Origin: Brachionus plicatilis
Lineage: Eukaryota > Rotifera > Eurotatoria > Ploima > Brachionidae
NCBI GenBank assembly: GCA_010279815.1
Contig: QEOQ01000180.1
Span: 1,086,451-1,150,450 of the forward strand
Direction of reading: 5' to 3'
DNA length: 64,000 nucleotides
The position numbers and the translations under genes are program-made. The notes under the pieces were generated by a model that was given only the letters and a program-made list of their open reading frames with translations, did no database searches and had not been told where the DNA came from. Shown one piece after another: positions 35,394-45,386 of the stretch. Each line of letters begins with the position of its first letter. The first letter of the stretch is position 1.

Positions 35394-36023
35394 TCAAATA
35401 ATGATAATAAGTCTAAGAAAATATTTTAATTTTTATAGAGGTAGAGTTGAAAATTTTTGGATATTTTGAATTTGTTAATTTTTTTCATTGAAATAAATAT
35501 AAAAAGCAATAAAAAAATACAAAAACACAAAATTATTTTAATTGACGCAAGATTTTTTCTTTGACACTCTGATTACCGCAGTGTCATTTTTGAAAATTTT
35601 GAACTTTAAGGATAAAAAATAATTTATAATAAAAAAATATTCGAATTTTATTATCTAATAGAAAATATTTCTTAAAGCATTTTTTTTTTTTGCCTATGTG
35701 GCTTTAAACTAATAAATAATAATAATAATAATAATAAAAAATAGGTATAAGTTAGAAGTCAAATTTTTTTTTATTATTTTTTGCGAAAATTGAATATAAA
35801 AATAAAGAAATCAATTCAAAAAAATATATTTTGTCACCAGTTGTGTCAAAAATGACACGACTTATATGTGAACTTATTGATGATGAAATTTCCATCATCA
35901 ATACGTTAAAAACCAACTTTTTTAAAATTGGATGAACTCAATATGTAAGGCGTATCCTTATAATGTTTTTTTAACACATGATACTTTTTCCTTTAAAATA
36001 AATAAAATTAAAAAAAATTTAAA
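35394..36023. other. Repeat-flavoured intergenic stretch
   Basis: AGTGTCATTTTTGA (35579) and TCAAAAATGACAC (35847) form an inverted pair about 270 bp apart, probably a small element. (AAT)n occurs near 35716-35735. TTGATGATG-AAATTTC-CATCATCAA (35878-35902) is a 9-bp hairpin. Confidence 0.5.
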
Positions 36024-36122
36024 ATGTCGACCAGATTAACTCGTCAAAGAGCGCGCAAACAGCTTGAAAAAAGACAAACAAATAAAAATGTCAAAAAAGG
36101 AAATACAACATATCTAACTTGA
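36024..36122 (+). pseudogene. Short basic N-terminal-like frame
   Basis: ATG to TGA encodes 32 residues beginning MSTRLTRQRARKQLEKRQ, very basic and helix-forming, in a good A-rich start context. A second frame then stays open up to the inverted repeat at 36181 (EAFVKQLTCDVFYEKQKMQV). It may be the 5' part of the same family whose AT-hook terminal exon lies inverted at 36680-36838. No function assigned. Confidence 0.3.
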
Positions 36123-36180
36123 AGCTTTTGTGAAACAACTAACTTGTGATGTTTTTTACGAAAAACAGAAAATGCAAGTC

Positions 36181-37232
36181 TACCGTAATTCCGTGTTGGG
36201 GAACGCGTGCATTAATACCCAAAGTCATATGTGAAGTGCATGCACAGACATTAACCCCTTCCATGTTAAAAAAAAACTATTAAAGGTTCGACGCACTACA
36301 TGTGCAACTTTGGGTACTAACGTGTGATACTAATAAAAAAACCAAGTTTAAATGTCGAGTTAATAATCAAAAAATCTTTTTTAGAGCAACACTTTAATTT
36401 GAAATTTTTTGAAATATTAAAAAAATAATTTTGCATATTTCAACTTTTAGTGCGACCATTCAAACAAAATTATGAAAATGTTTTTTAATATTAAAAATTA
36501 TTTTTTTTATGCTTATCTAGTTATAGATGCAGCTTTTTTTTTAAAGATTTAAAAAATCATACGATATTTCATAGAATATAAATATTAAAATATTAAAATA
36601 ATATGACAAAGTCTTGAATTAATTATAAGAGCGGCGTTTAAAGACAATATTAAAATAAAAAAAATACTATTTGAAAATCTTAATTTGATGATTTGTTTTT
36701 TGAGCCCTTTTTCCTACCAAGAGGCTTTCGAACACTCCCATCTTTGTTTAAAACTACAACTGGAGTAATATCAACTCTATTCAAGTTTAAACTTTGAAGA
36801 GGTCGACGCATAACTTCCTCATTCTGGTTTGAAATTATCTATGAAATATCGTATGATTTTTTAAATCTTTAAAAAAAAAGCTGCATCTATAACTAGATAA
36901 GCATAAAAAAAATAATTTTTAATATTAAAAAACATTTTCATAATTTTGTTTGAATGGTCGCACTAAAAGTTGAAATATGCAAAATTATTTTTTTAATATT
37001 TCAAAAAATTTCAAATTAAAGTGTTGCTCTAAAAAAGATTTTTTGATTATTAACTCGACATTTAAACTTGGTTTTTTTATTAGTATCACACGTTAGTACC
37101 CAAAGTTGCACATGTAGTGCGTCGAACCTTTAATAGTTTTTTTTTAACATGGAAGGGGTTAATGTCTGTGCATGCACTTCACATATGACTTTGGGTATTA
37201 ATGCACGCGTTCCCCAACACGGAATTACGGTA
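36181..37232. mobile_element. Element with near-identical 394-bp terminal inverted repeats
   Basis: The left arm 36181-36574 and the right arm 36839-37232 have exactly the same length and, by eye, no differences in inverted orientation. Both start TACCGTAATTCCGTGTTGGG. The outermost TA can be read as a TA target duplication around CCGTAATT. The 264-bp centre carries an AT-hook-like terminal exon on the minus strand. The arms are GC-richer at their outer ends and contain smaller inverted words (TACCCAAAGT and ACTTTGGGTA). High arm identity implies a recent event, either a transposon or an inverted duplication; an assembly hairpin artefact is a third option. Confidence 0.8.
36680..36838 (-). 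pseudogene. AT-hook-like terminal exon inside the 394-bp inverted repeat
   Basis: The minus-strand frame starts right after ATTTCATAG, an acceptor whose AG is the last base pair of the right arm. It encodes 52 residues ending in NKDGSVRKPLGRKKGS, KNKSSN and stop. It shares its C-terminal signature with 33017-33373. No start codon is needed if it is a 3' exon, but no matching 5' exon in the same orientation exists beyond the arm, so the copy is probably dead. Confidence 0.5.
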
Positions 37233-37815
37233 ATGTAAATTGTGTACAAATATTGAAAAAAAAATTTGAAAAAAATTGTATTTTTTATTTTATTTTTTCT
37301 AAATAATTAGTTGTACAACTATAGTTATTTGATTTAAATTTCAGAATTTTTTTTATAAAGAATAATAAAAAAATATTTTCTTAACATTTTTAAACCAAAT
37401 CAATAGTTTAGTCAATAAAAATTATCATTTAAACATTTTTAGAATATCGTGTCAAAAAAAACACTTCTAAATAATCTACTAGTAAGGAAATTTATTTAAA
37501 TGTAATATAAAAAAATTTAAACGTTATTTATATAAATTTTTATGTTATTATTAAATAATATTATGTATCTATTTAAATGTCATTTAAATGTAACAAGGTT
37601 TTACCCATTGCTTCGCTGCTGGAATGTTAAAATTTAAAAAAAAATTAATTAATAAAAAGCTTTATTTTGGTTCAATTAACGTTTTGTTTTAATTTTTTAA
37701 ACTTGATTTTTTTCTCTTTAATTTTGATTTTGGTATCAATATAAAATTTTAATTTTCTTGTATCTTATTGTTCTTTATTTGTTTATTTAGTCTTAGTTTT
37801 GTTTAGAAGAAGGCA
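37233..37815. other. Gene-free stretch related to 33.9-34.1 kb
   Basis: 37690-37815 matches 33940-34062 in direct orientation (TTTTTCTCTTTAATTTT..., then TATTTAGTCTTAGTTTTGTT), so a piece of the 33-34 kb block is repeated here. ACCCATTGCTTCGCTGCTGG at 37603 is a short GC-richer island. Confidence 0.5.
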
Positions 37816-37948
37816 TTTAATTAATGCTTATTAGATAATTTATTTCTTCTAACAAAAATTTTAAATAAAAAAATATAAAAAATTTCAAAATATTGATCAT
37901 ACAATTAGTTAGATGCATGTTCCCCGGTCAGTATTCAATTAAAACATG
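37816..37948 (+). pseudogene. Displaced copy of calpain-15 3' end
   Basis: 37816-37910 matches the calpain 3' flank (32085-32165; shared word TTAATTAATGCTTATTAGAT). 37914-37945 matches the last codons and stop of the calpain CDS (31699-31730; shared GTCAGTATTCAATTAAAACA). The order is swapped relative to the gene, so this is a rearranged duplicate and not a simple tandem copy. Confidence 0.7.
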
Positions 37949-38844
37949 ATTTAAGATTTATATTATTATTAAATAATCTGCAGCAAGCAAAGATTAAGTT
38001 GATTGTTCGAAGCCACGATTCCATACAAAATTGAAAGAGATACAACTCTTCTCAAACCGTGGAGTTGATACAGTCGAAGCTCAATCAAGCGATATTTTCA
38101 AATCAAGAATTGAAAATGACTTTCAAAATTTATTCTGCACATAATCTGTTATCAGATTTTGCATTTAGGCGTTGCAGTAAACCACAATATCATGAATAAG
38201 ATCAGCTTTTTAAAATTTTTAATTTAAAATAAAAAAAATATTAAAAACTGCATAGAATAAAGCTTAGGGATCATAGCACACTTTTTTAAAAACATTTGAA
38301 ACTGAAAAAAAATAGTAATAGGTATGCATTGAAATAATCTTTTTATGTAATAGACAGAAAATCTAAAGAAAAATAGACATGATATATGAAAAGAGAAGCT
38401 CAAAATATAGAAGTAGTGGAAGAGCAACCACTACAGATTCATTCGAACCAGTTTTTGTGATTATCGATCAAAGTCTGATCTGATCCGGCTTAAATGTAGT
38501 GTTTGATGGCAAATGAAAAAAATAAGGATTTGGCTAAAAAAGCAAATCATAGCTCGCATCCTATTAGAAAAGAGTCCCATCTAATCTGAGTGAGTGACGG
38601 ATAAGTTTTATTTATTTGTTTACTGTACCGAGCTTAAGCTCATTGTGAATAAAATATAAAAAAATAAAGTAGACTGAACTAAAAAAAATTAACTGAAATT
38701 TAAAAGAGATTTATTGAAAAAAGATATTTAATTTACATTTTTCTGAATCAAAAATAGTAATTAAGTCCTATTCATGAAACATTTTTTCTTATCAAGCATA
38801 ATGCTTTAAAAAAATTAACTAAAATACGTACTAGTGCCGACTTA
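37949..38844. other. Gene-free stretch with a weak coding-like frame and a LINE-tail repeat
   Basis: 38038-38205 keeps a 50-codon frame (ELIQSKLNQAIFSNQELKMT and following) that I cannot assign. 38605-38660 is another copy of the CTGTACCGAGCTTAAGCTC tail motif. Otherwise unremarkable. Confidence 0.4.
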
Positions 38845-39875
38845 AGGTTCCAGAAATTCAAAACTTAATTGCTATTTGAAATTCTAACTTTTGACTTTAA
38901 ATTCGTAAACTAAGTCCTTTGAAACCCTCAAATTCATTTTTTTTTGGGAGACTAAAAAAAAAAAAATTATATCTTTTTAATTAACATAATCATAATCTTT
39001 TTAAAACATATTTTAAAATCAGACAGCTACCATAGCAAGGCTAGATATAGCATTGCTCCGCAGTTAGTCTGCTGTAGCTTTTTATTATTATTATCCAGGT
39101 GTCTAAAAAGAACTAATCCTTTAAAAAGTTGCAGGTCTTTCAGACTCAATTACTCAAAGATAAAATTAAAATCTTTTTTAAAATTATATATATTCTGAAA
39201 CATCATAAAGTTTTCTACATCCTGGTATATAGTTTTGTTTAAAAAAAGGCTGTGCCAATTTTTATTATTGAAAAAAAGCCAAAAAGAATACTTTTTTTCA
39301 GTTTAATCGTACGTAGTCCCAGGGATTAATTAATAAACCACTTTTTTTTTTAAACAAAACTAGACAAAATTCTGAAAAAATCTATGATTTTACTTTTTTG
39401 AATTCATGTTTTATTTTATTTAAATAAAGTATTTATTTATTTAAATGAAGTACTGACAAGAAAAAAATTATTGATTTTGAAAATGATGATAAAATGGAAG
39501 TTGATGTTGAACCTGAAAATATTAATAATTATTGAATTTTTACAATCATTTCAGCCTAGTAAACGCTGGATTAGTGTCTTGATTTTTAGTGTTTTAAGGA
39601 AAATTATTTTCATTTAGTTTTTATAGAATTATAAATAAATTTATAAATTAAAAGGCTGAAATGATTGTAAAAATTAAATAATTTTTATTAATTAAATAAA
39701 ATAAAACATGAATTCATAAAAGTAAAATCATAGATTTGTTCAGAATTTTGTCTAGTTTTGTTTAAAAAAAAAGTGGTTTATTAATTAATCCATGGGACTA
39801 CGTACGATTAAACTGAAAAAAAGTATTCTTTTTGGCTTTTTTTCAATTTCGTTTTGAATTTCTGGAACCTTACAA
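38845..39875. mobile_element. Large foldback element, about 1.03 kb
   Basis: The outer ends share TAAGGTTCCAGAAATTCAAA (from 38848) with its inverse at 39850-39873. An inner, much longer inverted repeat pairs 39267-39560 with 39640-39847; shared words include AGTTTAATCGTACGTAGTCC and AATTAATAAACCAC. The arms are more than 90% alike by eye. A short acidic frame (FENDDKMEVDVEPENINNY) lies near the centre at 39476-39535. No transposase. Confidence 0.72.
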
Positions 39876-40827
39876 CAGTACAATTTGACTCTTTGAAAAT
39901 TTAAGATGCATATATCCTGAACTGAAAATGAAAACAAAAAACGAGAAAAATGCCTTTTTTAGAAGAAATTCAAATTAATTTGTTAATGGAGTCTCTAGAA
40001 ACATAGACTATTCCCAGACATAATCTAAATTCCGGTTTGTAGTTTTCGAACATTGAATTCGACTCGAGAATGGTTATTCTTGAACATGCACCGCGCAAAA
40101 AAGAATCTTACTTGGGAAATTATTTGGTATCAGTGTGCAAAGTGCTAAATTAGACTCAAAATAGTTCCAAACAGCGATTTGACCGATTCGACCATAAAAA
40201 CGAAATTAATGGCCGTTCAAGCTGGGAAACGCGCACGGAAAAATACACATTACGTCACTAGATAACAAGCAATGAGTAAAATTATGAATAAAAGTAAAAT
40301 TAATGTAATGATTCTGAGTCAATAGTCAATGATCAATTGTGACAAAAAAAAATGATTAGATTTTAAGAAGAAAGAAGCAGTGAGTCATCAGTAAAAATAA
40401 AACGCAGTAGACCTCCTGGCTTAAAACATAAACATGATAACTTATCTTTAATGAGTATTAATTATTTTTGTAAAGAGAAATAAAAATTTTGTTTTTCTTG
40501 TTTTATGTTCGCTTCTATTTATACAATTTTGATCTTATTTAATTATATTTAATATTAATAAATAGAATAATCCCTTACATCAGTATTTCTGTTTTGTTGT
40601 GCATGAAAATAACATAAAAATATTCCAGTTTAAATATTGTTTCTTTTAATTCAATATTTTACTTTAAATAATAAACTAAATAGACTTTTTTATTATTAGA
40701 AATTAAAGAAAAATTAGTCTAAAAAAATATTATTAATTTAAATTTATTATTTAAAAAAGTGATATTATCCGGTTTAAATAAGAACTTTGAATTGTTTAAA
40801 TCATTTTGATTCTCTTATTTTTTAAAG
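39876..40827. other. Gene-free stretch, 3' flank of BET1
   Basis: No gene recognised. 40020-40270 is slightly GC-richer and may be eroded element sequence. Confidence 0.35.
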
Positions 40828-41142
40828 CTAAAAAAATTTTATGACAAGATAAAGAACAAAAAATACGAAAAGGCTAAAAAGTATTAAGTAGAAGTATATT
40901 TTACAATTTCCATTTTTAGCGATTTTACCGACTCGACCGATTGTTGCTGTTAAAATGTTTTGAGACTTGGAAAATTTGTTGTCTAGATCATCTATAAATC
41001 TGTTACTATTCTTGATTTCATCTCCTAGTTGAATTGTTATCTGCTTTAGTCTAGATGTTTTACTCATAAGCTCTGTTTCAAGAACAGACTCGTCTTCATC
41101 ATCCGGAGAAAACCGTCGAAATGCTGGATTTTCATTTCTCAT
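40828..41142 (-). CDS. BET1: BET1-like Qc-SNARE
   Basis: A 104-aa tail-anchored SNARE for ER-Golgi vesicle fusion, partnering with syntaxin-5, membrin and Sec22-type SNAREs. Single exon; ATG at 41142-41140. After a polar start (MRNENPAFRRFSPDDEDE) comes the SNARE coiled coil (about residues 18-76). It includes LMSKTSRLKQITIQLGDEIK, with the ionic-layer region NRFIDDLDNKF typical of BET1. A single C-terminal membrane anchor ends the protein (LILFSLFVFFVLYLVIKFF, about 86-104), with no lumenal tail. Length and block order match human BET1 (118 aa). No frame damage. Confidence 0.93.
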   Translation of the reverse strand: MRNENPAFRRFSPDDEDESVLETELMSKTSRLKQITIQLGDEIKNSNRFIDDLDNKFSKSQNILTATIGRVGKIAKNGNCKIYFYLILFSLFVFFVLYLVIKFF

Positions 41143-44100
41143 TTTTTGATTTTATAATATTTATATAGTTTAACAAAATTTAAATTAAATTTTCATATAA
41201 TTAAAATTTTGTCGTGTTAGTTTTAAGGTTGGATTGCAACGTAGAAACAAATAAATATTAATATTTAGAATATGATTCATTGTATAAACCATTTAGAATT
41301 TCAAGAAATGCTAAAAAAGTTGTCTTTAAATTTTGGAAAAAATTCATAAATAATTAATCTTTTAGTTAAAAATTCTAAGTTTATTCATAATTTTTGTTGG
41401 TAAAAAGAATTGAACAATTTAGAAAATAAACTTAATATATTTTATCTAAAAGAAATTTACTACTTTTATTCCTGTAAAATAATTCACAAAGCACAAAAAA
41501 ATAATGAAAATTGCTAGAAAAAATTTTTTCAACAAATTAAAATAAATTCTTTAACTTGGTTTGAACATTTAAAAGAAAATAGAAAAAAAACTTGAAACAA
41601 AAAAGCCAAATTGAAGTTTCAGATCAAATTTTAAGATCAAAACAATCATTTAAAATTTTAAAACTTATTTCATCTAATGGTTTTGATAATTTTTAAGAAA
41701 TAAATACTAAACATTACTAGACATGTTATATTTAATAATTGTTCATTATCAAATTGACATCAAAATGATTGATCTTTAATTTATTTAACAAACCAATCAA
41801 CAATTTAAATAATTCAGGATAAGTTAATTCACAAATTCAAATGTTTAACTTTTATATCCTTTCTTTCAAACTGAAATAATTTTGTTTTTCCACTTAAATA
41901 AATTCTAAATTTTAAAAGAGAAATTTTGTCTTTAAAAGTAATTTTTCATTAAAATCAATTAAAATATTTAAACCTATTAAAGTTCAATAAAAAAGGATTT
42001 TTTGAAATCTTAAATAGTATTAATTGCTTTGGAAAAAAAATATTTTTTTCTCTATTATTAACAATATTACAATTTTTATTTTGATCTTTTGATCTTGATC
42101 TCAAACTTCAATTTGCCAAAAAAAAACGCTAGATGGCTCATATTGCCTTCAAAAAAAAAAGATCTTAATAGAAAAAAATCATTTGTGTAAAAAATGAATT
42201 AAAGGAGATCTAAAACCTTCCTCAATTTTAGCCACTATTTTATTTTTGACAAAAATTTCTTTGAAGAGGGAAAGAAATGTATATCTAATAAATATCTAAT
42301 TATTATTTGAATAAATCAGCTATTAATGATAAGTTATCTAAATGCCTTGAAAACTTGAAAATGGTTTTTCAAAATCAAAAAATGCATGTAAAAATAAATA
42401 ATGGAACAAGAAATTCTTACATTTGGTAGCAATTCGAAAGATAGATACTAGCTCAAAGATATTGTTAGAAAAACGTTTAGCCTGGTCAAATGAGTTTTTA
42501 AGATCATTTCAATCTAACCTGAATACCTAACCTGTCTCAAATGTTTTATAGCAATAGAAAAGCTTCAAAAAATGGAAGCAAAAATGATTTCAAAACTGCG
42601 GAATTTGTGCCTTGAAAAACAATTACTGAAATTAAATGTCACAATCCAAATGTTCGGCGCTTTAAAAATTAATTAATAATATCCAAGCTCATAAAAAATA
42701 TAAATAATAATAAAATGACTTATCAGAAAAAAGATAGTAAAATACTGTGTACCAAATATGATGATATGATTTCAAAGTTTTTTCTAATCATCTTTTTTAA
42801 AATCGTTTGTGGATGAAATAATTTTAAATAGGCGTGATAAAAAATTATGCTGCAAAATTTTTCATTTAACATTTAAATTCATAATATTTTAATATTTTTC
42901 TATGCCATTAGTTAATTAATTATAAATTTTGTTGTGATTTTTTTTCGAGTTACCTCTTTTTCTTCTTTATGCAAATAAATTTAAATAAATAATTCAAGGC
43001 TCTTATTTAATACAATCAAGTCAACTTGTTAAATTAAATTTTCCAAAAAATACAACTTCTCTTAATGCTCGAAGAATTTCCACAGATCACAAAAGTAATT
43101 TAACTTTAAAAATAAGATTAATAGTTACTCTTTGGAACAAAAAAAGTAAATCAGGTAGTCTAATGATGGTAGAAAAACTCATTATCCAAAAAAACTTAAG
43201 CAAGTTAACTCCATTGGCATGCATTTTTTGGAAAGCTCTTTGATCAATACCATTTGATTAAATTCAATTGAAATTTAAGCTCAACAAACTGGTTTATTAT
43301 TCAAGCGCAATAGTTTTTATTCTTGCTTTATGCAAGAATTTTCATCAAATTAATTCGGAAAGTAACAGGAATTTAAATTATTTCTATTTCTATTTCTAAA
43401 AAACTGCATAAAGATGATAGTGTTTTTTCGAGCTCTAAGCAAAATGCATTTTTTTATTTTTTTATCATAAAAAATTTAATTTTTGTCAACGATACGAGAA
43501 AAAAGCATAATCAAAACTAACCAAATTATCTCAATTAATTTTAGAAATTTAAAGTAAGCAATGGCTCAAATATAAGCGAACTTGGTAGCTACTGATCGCC
43601 AGGAAATCGATGAAGACGTCGAGTGGATCATCGATGCTTGAAAATATTACTAATTATATTCATAATTAAAATGCTGAAGGGAATCTATTATTTGTTTTGA
43701 TCAATAATTCACTGTTCAATAATTTAATACAAATTATTTCCTAATTCGCCAAAGATAATGGTTAAGAAAAAGACAAATAAAGAGTAAATATTACTAGCTT
43801 TTCAAATTTATTGAAATCTACAATGATTATTAGATTCCCAATAATATTTCTGATTTTTTCTGAAAAAAATTTTTTTTCCTGCAGGGATTAATTCATGAGT
43901 TTGTTATTTTATAAATAGGATATTCATTACACGATACTGATAGAACAATTCTTACATAAAAATACATCTAACACGTGAATTTTTCCATTTTTGTTTTATT
44001 ATTGGAACCAGTTATCAATTTTTTTTGTTTTAGCACGAAATTTTAGAATTTTAAAATCCGCACAAAAACCAAAATTGAAACTAAAGAATAAAGGAAAACA

Positions 44101-45386
44101 GAAAAATTAAATCAAAAAGATTTTTGTCTACACGTTTTTGTAAGGTTTGATTTTCTAATGCGTTATTAAAATTTTTCTAATTTAATATAATTTAATTTCC
44201 ATGATGAAAAGAATATTTTTTTTTAATTTATTTATTTCAATGAACGCCTATGAGATTATTTTTTCATATAAAATTTATTTTTTAAATTTATTCACAATTA
44301 GATAAATGTTCTAAAAACTTAATTTTTTAACTTATCTTTTTTAAAAATAATTTTTTAAATGTTTAATTAATTTTAATAAATTTAAATCAGGCAACCTCTA
44401 TTAATTTTTTGAAAAAAAGATATTCATTTGAATATTAAAGGAGTAGTATTTAAGTTGATTTGATGTTTTTTTTGATAATCGGATTCAGTTTTTTAAGAAA
44501 ATCTTCATGAAATAAATAATTTAAAAGAGTTCAATAATCTTTGAAAATTTGGAATAAATTTTAAATTCTTGGTCTTTAAAACATTTGATATTTTTTTCAT
44601 TTACTAAAGTTGGAATTTTTTTTGTAAATTTTAAATTTATCTGATTTCTGATTTCATTTTAATTGAAATTCGATCATATTTTAATTTATTGCTATTATCT
44701 GGCTTGAAATTTAAATTCTCTAAAAAAATATTTTTTTAAGTTTAATATTTCAAAGCTAGCAACAACGACTTTTTATTTTTCAAAACTTTATTAGAATTTT
44801 TTTTGTAAATTATTTCCTTTTATATATTTTCCTTTTAGATTTCTGATTATAATCCAATCTAATCAAAATGATGACGTCACAGTTAATATAACAATAACGG
44901 ATATAATAATAAAAGTTATTTTTTGAGACATTTTTAAAAATTCATTGCAAATATTATATTATTTATGGAAAAATTTCACATTTTCTTTATCTAAAATGTT
45001 ATAAGAAGTATTTAGAATATTTGATTATCAGGAAAAATTGATTAATTATAACTTTTTTGAAAATCAGCCCATTTAAATTAAAAAGTTGAACTCAACATTT
45101 AATTAAGTTTTTTTAACAATGTTCAATAATATACTTTGGGACCAATTAAACTAAGTATCAACATATTTTATTTAGTTGAAGTCATTATGAACAATTCATT
45201 TTAATTTTGATAAAATAAATTAATTTCTAACTGAATTTTCTAACAGCAGAATAACTTGTCTGATTAATATTAATAATTTATTTGTTTAATTAAGTGGAAA
45301 AGATGGAAAAAAAATAATTTTGTAAATAAATTTGTTAAAAACTTTTTGGTTCGTAAATCGAAATATAAATCTAATGCTTATTTAAA
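41143..45386. other. Long gene-poor AT-rich stretch
   Basis: Apart from the coding-like repeat at 42517-42650, I find nothing structured. 43560-43640 keeps a short protein-like frame (ANLVATDRQEIDEDVEWIID) after an in-frame stop, possibly a retropseudogene scrap. The last about 150 bases should hold the OXR1 promoter. Confidence 0.4.
42517..42650 (+). repeat. Coding-like dispersed repeat, copy 1
   Basis: About 135 bp match 52010-52150 (inverted orientation) at roughly 85% by eye; shared words include AATACCTAACCTGTCTCAAA and GGAAGCAAAAATGATTTCAA. In both copies the same frame is open, with a helical peptide around EYLTCLKCFI, EKLQ, MEAKMISK and LLKLNV. The frame is kept despite substitutions. 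Confidence 0.6.
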
